Shown: positions 41,258-53,379 of the stretch, in pieces
How the letters are laid out: every line of letters starts with the position of its first letter
How positions within the stretch are numbered: position 1 is the stretch's first letter
Position numbers and translations under genes: made by a program
The notes under the pieces: model-generated
Told to the model about the DNA's origin: nothing
What the model saw: the letters and a program-made list of their open reading frames with translations, nothing else
Database searches by the model: none
DNA from: Heterocephalus glaber
Taxonomy: Eukaryota; Chordata; Mammalia; Rodentia; Bathyergidae
Length of the DNA stretch: 64,000 bases
Direction: 5' to 3'
Assembly (NCBI RefSeq): GCF_000247695.1
Contig: NW_004624776.1
Coordinates: 11,356,593-11,420,592, forward strand

Positions 41258-42715
41258 TTTTTAAAATTGTGGTAAAATAATAAAAGTTAACATTTTAACT
41301 AGTTTTAAATGTTCAGTTAAATGACAGTGTATTCACCATGTTGTGCAGCTCTCACCACTGTCCATTCCCAGAACTCTTCATACCAAATAAGAACTCTGTA
41401 CCAGTTAAATACTAACACCCCAGTCTCCTTACCTCTCCCCAAACCTTTGGTAACTTGCATTCTACTTTGTGTCTGCAAATTTGACTGTTCTAGATAGCTT
41501 ACGTGGGTGGAATTATGCAGTGTTTGTCCTGTGTTTGGCTTGTTTCATTTGGTATAACGTTTTCAGCACACATCCATGTTGTAGCATATGCCAGAATTTC
41601 TTTTTAAGCTTGAATAATACTGCTATCTGTATATGCCGTGTTTTGTGAGTCCATTCATCCTTTTACATCTGGGTTGTTTCTGCCTTTTGGCAGTTGTGAC
41701 TTAGACTGCTAATGAGCATTGGTATGCAGGTACCCCTGGGAATTGCAAGATCATATGGAATTCTGTTTAACTTTTTTGACAACAACCATACTGTTTTCCG
41801 TAGTGACATCTGCATTTTATACTCCCAGCAGCAGTGCATCAGTCTTCCAATTTCTCCATGTCTTTGCCAGTGACACTTGTTATTTTCTGATTTTTGTTTG
41901 AGTAATTGCCATCCTAGTAGGTGTGGAATGTGATACCTTGTGATTTGACTTGATTACCCTAATGACTAGTGATGTTGAGTGTCTTTTCATGTTCATACTG
42001 ACGTTCGGATATCTTTGAACAAATGGCTATTTAAGCCCTTTGTCCATGTTTTCATTTAAGTGGGTGATTTTTGTTGAGTTGTAGTTTAAAAAAAATTCTA
42101 GGTAGTAATCCTTTATTAGATAACATAATTTATAAATTTTTTCTCCTATTCTATCTTTTCATTCTCTTAGAGATTGTATCCTTTGATACACAGAAATTTT
42201 TAATTTTGATACAGCCACGTTTTTCTTTTGTTGCATTTTTTTGTTTGTTTGTTTCATATCCAAGAAATTCAGTGTCACAAAGATTTTGCCCTATGGTTTT
42301 CTGAGTTAATACTTGCGGCTTTTATATTTAGGTCTTTGATTTATTTTGTGTTAATCTTTGTATATAATGTAATGTAAAAGTCAACTTGAGCTTTTTTTTG
42401 CATGTGGATATCCAGTTTTCCCAGCACCATTTGTTGAGAAGACTTCCACTGGTCTTGTCCCCTCTTGCCAAAGATCTATTAGCCAGATATTCTTGGGTTT
42501 ATATCTGGGCTCTTTCTTTTGTCCCATTCTACTAGTACGACCCTTTTGATTATTGTAGCTTTGTACTAAGTTGAAATATGGAAGTGTTGATTCTGATAAT
42601 TTTTTTTTCTAAGATTATTTCAGCTGTTGAGGGCTGTTTGATATTTCATGTGAATTTTAAGTTTTCTTAGGCAAAAATTGCCATTGGGATTTTTGATAAG
42701 AGACCAAGTTAAGTC
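41258..42715 (-). mobile_element. Old L1 3' part (L1M-type), antisense
   Basis: On + it reads TTGTGGTAAAATAATAAAAG, CACCATGTTGTGCAGCTC, CATCCATGTTGTAGCATATG, TGTTAGTAAT-type ORF2 remains, CATACTGTTTTCCGTAGTG and CCAGCACCATTTGTTGAG. This is a long, old reverse L1 3' region without frames. Confidence 0.8.
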
Positions 42716-42717
42716 TC

Positions 42718-42990
42718 TGTGTTAGTCTGTGTTAGTCAGCTTCTCATTGGTGTGACAAAATACCTGACATGAAACGACTTACAGGAGGAAACATTTATTT
42801 TTGTTCATGGTTTCAAAAGTTTCAGTCTATGGTTAGCCAGCAGTGTACCTTGAATCATTTGTCAACAAGATTGCAGAAAAATAAAATAGAAGCTTGATTT
42901 TACTGAGCTCTACCATGTCATCAAAAATCTCTATTCACTGCAAGGCCAGAAACAAGACAGTAATATACTGTATGTATAAATCTTGGGGTG
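42718..42990 (-). mobile_element. MaLR-type LTR, partial
   Basis: On + it reads GTTAGTCAGCTTCTCATTGG, TGACAAAATACCTGACATG and GGTTTCAAAAGTTTCAGTC, the reverse start of a MaLR LTR. Sequence identity fades after about 42860. Confidence 0.65.
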
Positions 42991-43089
42991 ATATAAGCAG
43001 TGATTGTGGAGTTTTTAACCTATTTATTGGTACTTTGTTTTGCTGGTAGCTTTTCCCTTAGTCAGAAACCACTTTCCTTATGGTATTTT

Positions 43090-43228
43090 TGTTTGTCTGT
43101 TTCTTGAGACAAGGTCTCTCTTCGTAGCTCATGCCAGCCTTGAACTCACACAGCCCAAGCTGACCTGAAACTCATGGCAGTTCTGCCTCAGTGGTGGGAT
43201 TACAGGCTTGTGCCACCATACCTGGCCC
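43090..43228 (-). mobile_element. B1 SINE
   Basis: On + it reads CTTGAGACAAGGTCTCTC, CCAGCCTTGAACTCACACAG, CTCAGTGGTGGGATTACAGG and CACCATACCTGGCC. It is a reverse B1 with some internal loss. Confidence 0.85.
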
Positions 43229-43229
43229 A

Positions 43230-44710
43230 AACACCATTTATTTTAGGCTGCAAAAGCAAATGCTTTTGTGGCTGGCTGGACTTGAACTGGCTGCTAGATT
43301 TTCTTAACCTCCCAAAGGTTTGCAAACACATGCATTCATAGAAGCCTCAAAAAATACATATATAGGTGAGCAGCTATTTTCCCAGTGTTACATATACTTA
43401 TCATTGCCTAATCACCAGTTATACTTTGATTGATTAAATCTATTAATAAACATTATTGAACATGTATTTCTTAAAAATTCCTGTCATAAATACAAAATAG
43501 GAGCATTGTAATGTCTAGATTTCTGTACATTGTATGTATTCTACATTTTACTACATGTTGTACTGTTAATTAGAACTGGTCTAAAATCACTTTATTGCAT
43601 GTAAAATTTCAAACTGAGATATGAAGTTTGTCATCCTGTACCAACACAGGCAGGGGTGGAGATGTTTGTACTTGCAGAAGACATTCCTGGATTGTGGACT
43701 GTGGTAGAGAGGGGCTTGGAAGGCCAGAGAAAGTGTGCTGGGACTGAAGGTGAGCAGACATGGTCATGGGCTGGCTAGCTGCAAAAAAGGGTCGGGGTAC
43801 TGGGCAAGGTTCCTAGGTCTCTGATTTGCACAGGTAGGTAGGTGGAGACGTTTTTCTGAATATCCAGGAAGATCAGGTTTGGATGTTTGATTGTAAGTGT
43901 TTGATGGTATAGATAGATGTGCCACAGCTTTGTTGTAAGCATTTGGTTTAAGTACATTGACTTTGCCTAACAATTGTGGGAGGTCTGGCCATGATGACAT
44001 GTGAGTAATTAGAATTCATATGCTCAGGCCAGACCTATTAGTCTGCATCCCTCATACCATATGTGCAAAACTGATTAGAACCTGAGGTTAAGTAGAGTTG
44101 AAATGGCTAGCATGCTTAGACTGTTTTGGGTTTCCTGTTACAAGGTCTGCAGTGTCTTGAAGCATTTAATAATTGAGGACAGGTTGATAAAAACAAATTA
44201 CCCTCACATTGAAGAATGTTGAGTGGCTTTTGAAAGCATGCTGGAAACACTGCATCTGTAACACTTCCTCTAGAATACAAAAGATGATCAATTTTAAGGA
44301 CCCTTGAGAAGCTGTAGGACAAAGGATGAAGTGGTTGCTGGGCAACTTGCACATGTTGAGCAGTTTGGTAAAGTGAACAGACTACTGGAGAGATGGTAGC
44401 CTAGCTATGATTGCAGTGAAACTGGCCCAGGACCTGGTGCTGCTGCCTGTGCCACATGTAACTATTACTGGCAGTCAGAGGCCAGGATGACTCAAGGGTA
44501 GTCTAGTCTCACCAGCTGTATGGTGGCTCATTGCAGTCAGGCCTCTTCAAGGGAATTCTTCTGGAGCTCTTGATGCCAATATGTTGAACAGGTTGTTTTG
44601 ACACAGTCTCTTGGCTTCTGTCCCAGCCCTAGTCTGCATCACATGTTGGTACATTGTTGATTGCCTTTTCCTTTGTATGCTGAGCTAAGCATCATGTTTT
44701 ATTAGTTCCA
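43230..44710. other. Intergenic stretch with no assigned feature
   Basis: I see no gene or recognised repeat here. 43640-44640 has a slightly higher GC content and long non-AT-rich stretches. It could be part of an old LTR or a decayed retrovirus-like internal region, but I cannot show it. No open frame exceeds 80 codons. Confidence 0.5.
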
Positions 44711-44714
44711 CTCT

Positions 44715-44850
44715 TTATAAGTAGACAGTGAGCCAGTCCTACATAGTCTCATGACCTTGAGCAAGTTTTGTAGCCCTCCTGAGCTTACCTGCCTCATTCA
44801 TAAAATGGCAAAAGCATTACCATCTTGTAAGTGTTGTGAAACCTGAGATA
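44715..44850 (+). repeat. MIR fossil SINE
   Basis: On + it reads CATGACCTTGAGCAAGTTTTG, CTGCCTCATTCATAAAATGG and ACCATCTTGTAAGTGTTGTG, the MIR core in order with substitutions. Confidence 0.65.
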
Positions 44851-44941
44851 CAGATCAGATCTGCCTTGCATAGTTCATGGCAACAGCTTTCAGAGTGTTG
44901 TCTAGAAACATACTAAGACTCAGCACTAGTATTTCAGATAT

Positions 44942-45141
44942 TTATTTATTGTATGGTGCTCGGGATTGAACCTAGGGCTTTTGCACTGAGCTACATCCCT
45001 ATCCCTTTAAAAAAAAATTTTTATTTTTAAACTTTGAGACAGGATCTTATTAGTTGCCCAGCCTGGACTCAAACTTGAAATCCTCTTGCCTCAGTTTCAT
45101 AGAGTGCTGGGATTACAGGTATGTGCCACCATGCCTGGCTT
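44942..45141 (-). mobile_element. B1-dID SINE
   Basis: On + an ID-like half (GCTCGGGATTGAACCTAGGG, TGCACTGAGCTACATCCC) and an A/T linker are followed by a reverse B1: TTTGAGACAGGATCTTATTAG, GAGTGCTGGGATTACAGG, CCACCATGCCTGGC. Confidence 0.85.
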
Positions 45142-45464
45142 CTCAGGTTTTTATTGCATATGTATTATGTGGAGAGCATCATATCAGTTGTTGCAGGGGT
45201 TATAAAGATGACTAGAACAATTTCTGTTCTCACAGAGCTTACAACAGATAAATTTTTTTCTTAAAAGTCAGTATGAGTAGTGTTTTGGGGTTCACAGGGA
45301 GGAGTTACAAGAGTTCAAAGTTTCAGAGGCAACCCACCTCCACATCCAGTCCCATTCCATGTCACTTTGGCCAAGTGTCCTTTAGGAAACAGGGATCATT
45401 GTGGGTATCTCTGTCCATAGTAGTATGGAGATTCAGTGTGTAGGGATTAAGTTGAAAGTGCTCA

Positions 45465-46262
45465 GTGTATTTACTCAGCACATTTATTGTCTGCTGTGTG
45501 CCTGTGCCAAGGAGACAAATAAGATGTATATGCAGTTTGGTGAAGGAAACAGACAAATCAATAATAAACTGCAATTATACAGTATTGAGAGCCATAATGG
45601 AGACATAAATAAGATAATGTGGGACCAGAGGAAGGGCATCTAAATCAGATTGCTGGGCTGGAAAGGCCTCCGGAGGTAACCGCACTTGAGCTAGCTTTAA
45701 CACGTTCTTGCTGGCTTGAACCACTGGTGATACATAAACATGCCTGACCCTCAGGTGACATGGAACAGTCTCATCAGGTAGTACAAGCCTCTTGAGGCTT
45801 GGATGAGACAGTCATGCATGTACAGCCTTACTGCTGTTAGCATGTTAAAGAAGTAAGGATTACTTAGATGAGTGGATAGAGGTGGGAGACATTCAGGTAT
45901 AAAGAACACACCATGTGGTTTAGTGTGGCTAGGGCAAAGTGCATTTGACGATGTGAGGCAAGAAAAGTAGGATTCTAATCCATAGGGCTTAATTTATCTA
46001 GCTAAGGAATTTGGATTTTCCCTACAATGTTCATAGGTAGCATTCAAAAGATTTTAAACAGATGACTGATATTTCAGAATAACTGTGAAGATTGTTAATG
46101 GCAGTGGAAAAAGGTAGATGTATGACTGTCCCATTAGGCAGTTTGAACCACCAATAGTACATATATGACTGACCCATTGGGTGGCATGGTGGGAAGAGCC
46201 CAGCTAAAAGAGAAATGCTGCTGAGAAGACGTAGTAACCCCACTGAGAAGGGCTAAAAACCT
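45465..46262 (-). repeat. L2 LINE fragment
   Basis: On + it has TTTATTGTCTGCTGTGTGCC, GCCTCCGGAGGTAACCGC and a run of L2-like segments through GGATTTTCCCTACAATG and TTTTAAACAGATGACTGAT. These are the reverse 3' part of L2. A related piece lies at about 45150-45260. It is weak and decayed. Confidence 0.5.
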
Positions 46263-46779
46263 GGAACAGGTGGCACCTGTGGGAATGGAGAAGGGGATTG
46301 AGACAAGATATGGAGGTAAAATCTATAGGATGTGGTTGAAGATTTGTTGTGGAAGGAAGCAGGCAGGAGTCTGTTCTCTGTTGGTGTTATTTAGGGTTCT
46401 ATTCTATGTCATTTGCTCTCCTACACTCAGGGCAAAGTTCTTCACTCCCATGCCTTCAACTATGCTATGCCAGTGAGTGCTGAATCCTTGTCTCTGACCA
46501 AGATCCCTGAGTTAAGGCCACATGTCTAGTTACAGCTCCTGGTAGCTCCACTGAGGTGTTGTACAGACACTCCAAATCCACCTTGCCTAGCCCCTTTTCC
46601 CACACCTGCCTGTCCTTTCTACAGTATTTACTGATTTCATGGCACCTTGGTTACCCAGGTGCATCAGTCAGAGGCTGGATGCAGCACAGTCGTTAATAGA
46701 CATTCAGCAAGTCCTCAGGTTCAAGCTCCTAAAACTCCTCTGAACCTATCTACTGTTTGATATCCCTAATCCAGTTCTC

Positions 46780-47420
46780 TGGTGAGGCCACCATCGTCTG
46801 TTGCCTGTATCAGCCTTTCTGCCTCCTATCTCGGCCTACACATACCCATTCTCCACAGGGAAATTTGAGTGCTCTTTATAACATGCACATATTTATTGAA
46901 TAAATACTAAAAGAAATTGCCTGCTTAAAACATTTTTGACTCCATGTTCATCCAGATAAAATCCACAGTCTTTTAACAAGGACCCTGTTAATTTAGCTGC
47001 TGAATACTCTGTTATATCATTCTAATTTTCCCTCCCACCCGAAGCGCACACATACACCTTCATAGTCAAAGCTTCTGCCATATGATTTAGTTCAGAAATA
47101 TGGTGTGCATTTTTATTTCTCCTCTCCAGTTTTGTGTACATATTATGTCTTCTGCCTGTAACAGTCTTGCCCTCCCAAATTTCTTAGAAATTCGTGGTTA
47201 ACCTTGAGGTATAGGCTTGTCACTGCCTCAGTGTAATCTTTCCTGATCTTTTGAAGTTGAGGTGTTAGAACCTTAGTGTTTCTGTAGTGCCCCACCCCCA
47301 GGTGCCCTCTTCCATAGTGTAATATAAATGCTTGCTTCCTCATTCACCAGCTTATGGCTCACCATACCACCAACAAACTACTTTGAAATTGTGAGGCAAT
47401 TTTTCATGTATGCCTAAGGA
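46780..47420 (+). repeat. L2 LINE fragment
   Basis: On + it reads GAAATTGCCTGCTTAAAAC, CCAGATAAAATCCACAGTC, TTTTAACAAGGACCCTG and TCTTCTGCCTGTAACAGTC, then TAATCTTTCCTGATCTTTTG. This is the 3' part of L2 in order. Confidence 0.65.
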
Positions 47421-47449
47421 ATAATAGATGAATACATAGTAGATGGGTG

Positions 47450-47990
47450 GACTTTCTAATTTGGGCCCTGGGTGTCTAGTTAGGTGGCTAATGGAACAGA
47501 GGAAAAAGAGGAAGAGGATATCATATTGGGGAATAATATTATTGATTTTGAACTTTTTGAGCTCCAGGTTCCTGTGATAATACCAAATGGAGATGCCCAG
47601 TAGGAAGTTAAGATATTTGGGGCAAGAGATCAGGGGAGGATTGAACTAAAGATGATCTTGGAAGTCATTAACGTTTGGTGTATAGTGCGTATACTGGTCC
47701 TGGGGACCACTGAGAAAGAGAAAGGAATCCAAGAAGCAGACAGAGAAGGGAGCATAGTCAATGTCAGATGCTAGCCAGACAAGGAGAATGAGGATGAAAA
47801 CATGTCCCTTGGATGTGACAATGTGGAGCCACTATTAATCACAGGGTGAGGGAGAGGGAGATGGGAGTGAATAAGCAAGAAGAAGTAGAGGACTGAGAGG
47901 TGTTGGCAGAAGCTGAGAAAGAGTGTGGACTAGGGAAGAAAGTGCAGTGAGCGGAAAGGAGATTACAGCTCTTGTTACAGTCCATGTTTG
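47450..47990 (-). repeat. L2 LINE fragment
   Basis: On + it reads ATACCAAATGGAGATGCCC, AGTAGGAAGTTAAGATATTTG and CTTGGAAGTCATTAACG, then CCACTGAGAAAGAG. This matches reverse L2 sequence (GGAGATGTCCAGTAGGCAGTTGG type). Confidence 0.5.
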
Positions 47991-47994
47991 TAGG

Positions 47995-49000
47995 GTCTAG
48001 TATTTATTTTAATCACTGGTTAGTGTAGAAAGTCTTCTTACCAGACTGGAACACACATAATCAAGAGACAGCTGGTTTTAATATTTTGGGTGTATATGTG
48101 AACTTTCTATATGTCAGTCATCTGCATGTCTCACCATCATCTGGCCTGGTGAGAGCACGATGTCCTGAAATAATATGTAAGTAGAGATGGCTCAGATCTA
48201 GCACATTTTAGCAGGAACCTGGCACCACCAACACCACCTTCCACACATGCTGTCTAGGGATTCTTACAGGAAGGGGTGGTGGATTCCCTCCCAGTACCTT
48301 TTGTTCAGCTTTCCTGAATTTTCTGTGTTTTATTTAAAGTCACTTTCAAGTGAGTCACTCCCTTCTCACCTCACCCCATGGAAGACTTCTTCACTCTCAA
48401 AGCCTTAATGCTATTTCTTTGGCAAGTTGCTCACAGAAAATATGTTAAACACATGAACATACACCACATCAGTGGAATCCATCTTAATGCGTATGTAATT
48501 TTCCTTACCCTGAATGTTTATGTAGTGGGCTTGGTTGTTCTAAATCTTTTAAACTCTAAATAAGAATAGTGTTTCATAGGACATTTAGAACACATGTTGA
48601 AATTACAAAATATAAGACTAAAATCAATTTTCCACATAATATGGCTGCCTAATGAACTAAAATTTAATTATGGCTAATAATAATTATGGCTAAAATTTAA
48701 TTATGGCTAAAAAATTACCTGGACCAGGACACAGTAGGAACAGCTTGTCTCTGCTCCCTGATGTCAGGGACTCAGGTAAAGAAGATTCAAGGGCCGAGAA
48801 TGACCTGGCACCTGGGATGAGGGTCATCTGAGGGTAGATCCAGACTGTCTCTTGGGATCCAGCTGAGCTGTTGGCTGGAATAGCCACACGGCGGACTCTC
48901 AGATCCTTTCATATGGTGTCTGTGTGTGAGCTACCTTGAACTTCCTTGAAAAATGGTGGATGGGATCCAAAAGGATGTGTCCCCAGAGAATGAGATGGAC
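47995..49000. other. Intergenic stretch with no assigned feature
   Basis: I see no gene or repeat family here. A short local duplication of TAATTATGGCTAA-type units occurs at about 48663-48712. Confidence 0.5.
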
Positions 49001-49016
49001 TACATGGCATTTTTCT

Positions 49017-49262
49017 TTTTCTTTTTTTTTTAATATCCTTTTATTGGTACATTTTAGGTGTACAATATAATGACATTCATCATTGGAGATATGCACCTTT
49101 ATATACTCTCTTGGTTCTTATTTTTTTTCCCCCTTCCCCTGCCCTCCCTATTTACAGAGACTTTGTTTCCATTTTTTCATTTTCTCATATTAATTCCATT
49201 CCCTTCTTTCCTTTCCCCTACCCCTCCCACTTCCCCCTCCCCTTTGCCCCTTTGCTTCCTAT
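49017..49262 (-). mobile_element. Truncated L1 3' UTR insertion, young
   Basis: This 246 bp piece is the same L1 3' UTR as at 4102 and 7980 (TTTTATTGGTACATTTTAGG, CATTCATCATTGGAGATATG, then a long pyrimidine run on +). The perfect 16-bp target duplication TACATGGCATTTTTCT is at 49001-49016 and 49263-49278. Confidence 0.93.
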
Positions 49263-49279
49263 TACATGGCATTTTTCTG

Positions 49280-50150
49280 ATCTCCCCTCCAAAGTCACAT
49301 AGTATCATGCCTGTTGATGGAGGCAGCCCTAAAGGCTTGCCCAATCTCAATGGAAGTGCACATATTTGTCACCCTGCAATGGGAGGAAGCCCCAGGGTAG
49401 GCACTGCTGCCGCCATCTTTTCAATGTAGAACCTGCCATAGTCAGATAACTGTCATCTAGAAGGCATATGGAGATATTTATTTAGTAAAATCTTTTTGAT
49501 ATGCCCCTCACAAAAAGTTCGAGGCCAGGACAGAAAGCACAGAAGAAGGACATAAGAGTAGGGGAAAAATTCTGCACCCTGGACATGACTCAAGTCAAAG
49601 CCATTGAGAGCAGGTTTAGGCACCTGCCTTGGTCATATTATGTAAAGAAATTTCTCAGTTGTATGTCATTATTCTCTCCTGCGGGTCAGTTTCTCTGAGT
49701 CAGATGCTGCTATGGACACAAACTAGAAGCAGGGAGAGGGCTGAACATAGTAAGCAACACATACGCACAATCTCTTTAGTTACAGTATTGACTGGTGGAA
49801 CTCCTTCGATCTTTGGCAGCTGCCATTTAACTCTGGAGTGTGGTACTGGCAGGTTCTGGCATTAGACTCAATGAAATGTGATTTGGAAGCAATAACTATC
49901 ATTTTTAGAATTAAATTATTAAATATAATCACCCAAAATACTGCTGAAATTATAAATTGGTGCCTTAGCAAAGAGATACAACTATAGTAAATTGTCTTTT
50001 AGATACTGAAGAGAAACCAAGAATGAATGAGTAGCTATTTGAAAATAAAAATTGGAAACAGACTTCCTAGTGAGGCTTCTAGTATGGCTAAAAGAAAAAT
50101 CACGTCAAGCTTCTTGAAAAAGAGGTAACATTCAGATATTTAAACTGAGG
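49280..50150. other. Intergenic stretch with no assigned feature
   Basis: Nothing is recognised here. The longest open frames are below 80 codons once the L1 pyrimidine tract is excluded. Confidence 0.5.
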
Positions 50151-50154
50151 GGGG

Positions 50155-50475
50155 GTCATTCATTCCTTAATTCATTCAGGAAATGTTGGGCACCTAATTC
50201 ATGCTCACTACTACAGGCAGTAGAGAAGTGATGAGACCCACTGCCCTCCCAGAACTGATGTTCTAACAAGGGTGGATGACAAAATTGTTAGATACTGGAA
50301 TGTGTAGGAAGCAAATGAACAAAGCTATGTGGAATTTGAGTGGAACTTGAAAGATAGGAAACAGCATGTGGAGCAAGGTGTAGTTACAGGCTGGAAACAG
50401 CAAATGCATGAGCTCTGAAATGGGAGCAAGTTTGAGATGCAGGATGCAGTTGTGTGGCTGCTTCAGTGAGAATCT
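50155..50475 (-). repeat. L2 3' end fragment
   Basis: On + it starts CATTCATTCCTTAATTCATTC (reverse L2 tail) and continues GGAAATGTTGGGCACCTAATTC, CTGATGTTCTAACAAGGG and a later AAACAGCAAATGCATGAG. Confidence 0.65.
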
Positions 50476-50479
50476 TAAA

Positions 50480-51350
50480 CACAAGTAGCTTTATTGCTGT
50501 GTCTTCAGCATAGAAATTTTTTCATTGAGTGCAAGAGTTTGAATAATCATTGCTGATTTTAAACAATAGTCTCTGTACACTATGGAAACTCTGATGTGAA
50601 AGAGAAACTCAAACAGCTAGTTGTTCTGATGATATTCACTAAATAAAATTTCTTCTCCACATTCAGATTCTAAAGTGACAGAGCAGGAGAGCCATTGGCA
50701 TGGCTTCTGACCACACCTTACACCTAACCTTCATGAAACTACCTCTGTTCAGTGGTATACTTCACATCTCGGTATGATGACTAGAGACAATCATGTACTG
50801 TACATTTCAAACAGACAAAAAGATTTGGAAAGTTTTCACTATAAAGAATTGATGAGCCTGATTTAAACATTTGCAGTACATACATGTATTAAACAGCACA
50901 TGACACCCCATTAATATGTACAACATTTATGGGGTTTTTTTGTATTGGTTAAAATAATAAAATAAAAAACATTTCTTCCCCATAGATTTGAAATGCTATC
51001 TCTATCATGTGCTGACATCCCATACACACTTGTAATTGTTGAAGGCTTTCTGCAGTTTCATTGATCTGTCAGTTCGTTCATGTTCTCAGGACCATACTGT
51101 TTTAATTACACACTCCTCCATGTCTTAACCACACCTTATTGAAAAATGACAGTTATATAGGAGTCTATTTTCTTGCATGAATAGTGCCTAAATTTCAGAA
51201 GGAAATAGACATAGGCAGTGATTTTTTTTCATAGAACACCGTTGGCAGCCCATGAAACACAGATTACATCCTATATTCCAGTTTGAGAAATACTATACTT
51301 CTATTATCTTGATTCAGAAAGGAAAGAATGCAGAGTAGACCTTGGAGATG
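50480..51350. other. Intergenic stretch with no assigned feature
   Basis: AT-rich DNA with no recognised repeat or gene. Confidence 0.5.
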
Positions 51351-51354
51351 CTTG

Positions 51355-51500
51355 GATTCACTTAGCATTTACTGAGTACCCACCACAGCCAGGCCTATGC
51401 TGAATGCTCTCAGGTGCAGTGTCCCACTGATTCCTTACCTTACCCATTGGGAGTAGGTGTGACTGCATGTGATTAATGGGGAGAGTTGCAGAGTTAAGGG
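51355..51500 (-). repeat. MIR fossil SINE
   Basis: On + it reads AGCATTTACTGAGTACCCAC, GGCCTATGCTGAATGCTC, TTCCTTACCTTACCCATTGG and GCAGAGTTAAGGG, the reverse MIR order. Confidence 0.6.
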
Positions 51501-51604
51501 ATTGTGTTCTAACGAGTATCTAATATGTCCCAAGCAAGGTACTAAGTGCTAGGGATGGGAAGTTAATCTACACTTAACTATCTTCAGTCAAATGGGTGTT
51601 ATGG

Positions 51605-52018
51605 CTATAATCTATTCTAAAATGTGCCTCCAAAGCTCATTGTGTTGAAGGCTTGGTTGGTGGGATTTTGGAAGTTGGTTGGCTAGTGAAGCCTGTAATG
51701 ATAGATCAGAATTTGATGCCATTATTGAGAGAGGATGGAAACAGAAGGTGGGCCCTGCTTGGAGGGAGTGGATCATAGGACTGTGACCCTGGTGGACTGT
51801 ATCTGGTTCCTTTTCCCATCCTCTTAAGCTCTTTCCCCTTCTTTCTGCTCTGCTTCGTGGCTGCCATAAGGTGAGCAGCTTTCCTCCACCATATCTTTTT
51901 TGCCATAATGTTTCTACCATGGAGGCAGCTGACCATGGACTGAAACCATGAGCCAAAATAAACCTTTCCTCCCTTTAGGTTTTCAGATATTTTGTTGTAA
52001 CAACAGAAATTAACACAG
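51605..52018 (+). mobile_element. MaLR-type LTR
   Basis: It reads CCAAAGCTCATTGTGTTGAAGG, then GGTGGGATTTTGGAAGTTGG, CCATGAGCCAAAATAAACC and TTTTGTTGTAACAACAG, and ends AAATTAACACAG. This is a sense MaLR LTR with an AATAAA-like signal (AAAATAAACC) near its end. Confidence 0.75.
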
Positions 52019-52049
52019 TGAAGCTGCTATTGATGTGCCCACAAATAAT

Positions 52050-52345
52050 TTTTAAAAACTAGCTAATATTTATGTGGCCCTTTCTGTGTGTCAGGAATAA
52101 GGCTTAGCACTGAACACTCATGATCTCATTTTGCCCTCGCATCCACTGTATAGTTCTCTGTTACAGGCACTCTTTACATATTGTTCATAAGGAGTACAGA
52201 GGAAAAAGTGTGCACTTTGAAGTCAAACAGAACTGGTTCTCTTTTATGGTGAAGACATGGAGATGTGGAGAGTTAATTTATTTGCTGGCGAAGTCACCCT
52301 CCTAACAAATTGCCAAAGCTAGGATTTGGATCCAAGAAAACCCAG
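52050..52345 (-). repeat. MIR fossil SINE
   Basis: On + it reads CTAATATTTATGTGGCCC, CACTGAACACTCATGATCTC, ATGGAGATGTGGAGAG and AAAGCTAGGATTTGGATCC. This matches reverse MIR with an insertion in the middle. Confidence 0.55.
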
Positions 52346-52374
52346 GCCCAGAGTATAGTGCCTGTACAGTGGGC

Positions 52375-52665
52375 CCCAGAGCATGCCATTTCCTCTGTCC
52401 TCATTTCCATTAATTAATGTTCTGTGCATCCTTTGAGCCCTCTGTGACATATCAGCCACTACATGAAGACTTTAACTGACTCCTCAGTTGGATAGAATTT
52501 TTGCTTGCTTTCCTTCCTGTGACCTGCCTTCTTTCCCCTCTAAGGCACTTGTGCACCGGGCTACCAGATCTCAACCTCCCTGAGGGCTGGGTCATCTCTC
52601 TGGAAGCACGTGGCACAGTGCCCTGCAGACAAGACAGATATTTACTGAGTATATTAAGTTGACTT
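52375..52665 (+). repeat. L2 3' part
   Basis: On + it reads CCTGTGACCTGCCTTCTTTC, CAACCTCCCTGAGGGCTGGG, TCATCTCTCTGG and TGGCACAGTGCCCTGC, ending ATATTTACTGAGTATATTA. This is a typical L2 3' UTR. Confidence 0.6.
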
Positions 52666-52892
52666 GGGGGCTGAGCCCAAGATCTTACATGAAGAAATGG
52701 GATGGGCAAAGGTTGGAGCCACCATTCTGAACAGACAAGAGCCTTCCCAAGGATACTGTTAATAAGTAGTACAGTGAAAAAATATGAGGATTGCAGCTAG
52801 TCAGAACTGGCTTGAAAGTTGATTCCATCACTTGTTAACTACTCACTGGAGCTCATTTTCTTCATTTGAACCTTGTGAGATTTATATTACAT

Positions 52893-52973
52893 CAGCAGTG
52901 GAGAACCTGTGGCACATGTGCCACAGCCAGCTATTTGTTATCACTGAAAGCTCTAAAAGGTTTACAATCACTG
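52893..52973. mobile_element. Short hAT-type MITE containing a 20-bp palindrome
   Basis: This 81 bp element begins CAGCAGTGGAGAACCTGTGG and ends AGGTTTACAATCACTG, so the ends are roughly inverted. The 8-bp duplications TATTACAT (52885-52892) and TATTAGAT (52974-52981) fit a hAT insertion. Inside is the perfect palindrome CTGTGGCACATGTGCCACAG at 52907-52926. Confidence 0.65.
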
Positions 52974-53379
52974 TATTAGATGAATGCCTAATAAATGTAT
53001 TAAAAGTCCCCACCGAAGTACTGGGGATATATACCTTCACCCATCTCCATCATTTAGTCAATGAACATTCATGAACCTCTTAGGGAGCTTGAAACAGAAT
53101 GCTAAACATCACGTTTATCAGGTTTTATGAAATAGAATTTCTGGGTTCAGGCCAAGAGTACCCCCAAGGGCACCAAATGGAGAGATCATCACAAACTTGT
53201 AAAGCCGAATAAAATGTCTGTGTTCTTATGAGGCGTGTACTCCACCTATGCTGTGGATGACACATCCCACCACTATGCTGAACTTTGACCTTGGCCACTG
53301 AAGGCTTAGTCTTCAGGATGTTACCTTCATAAGCAATGTGTGACTTTATCAGAGCTTCACATCACAGTGCTGTTTCAGT

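Noticed and set aside
49058..49429. 123-codon open frame on +, rich in Pro and Phe
   Set aside because: It starts in the antisense L1 3' UTR tract and runs into unique DNA by chance.
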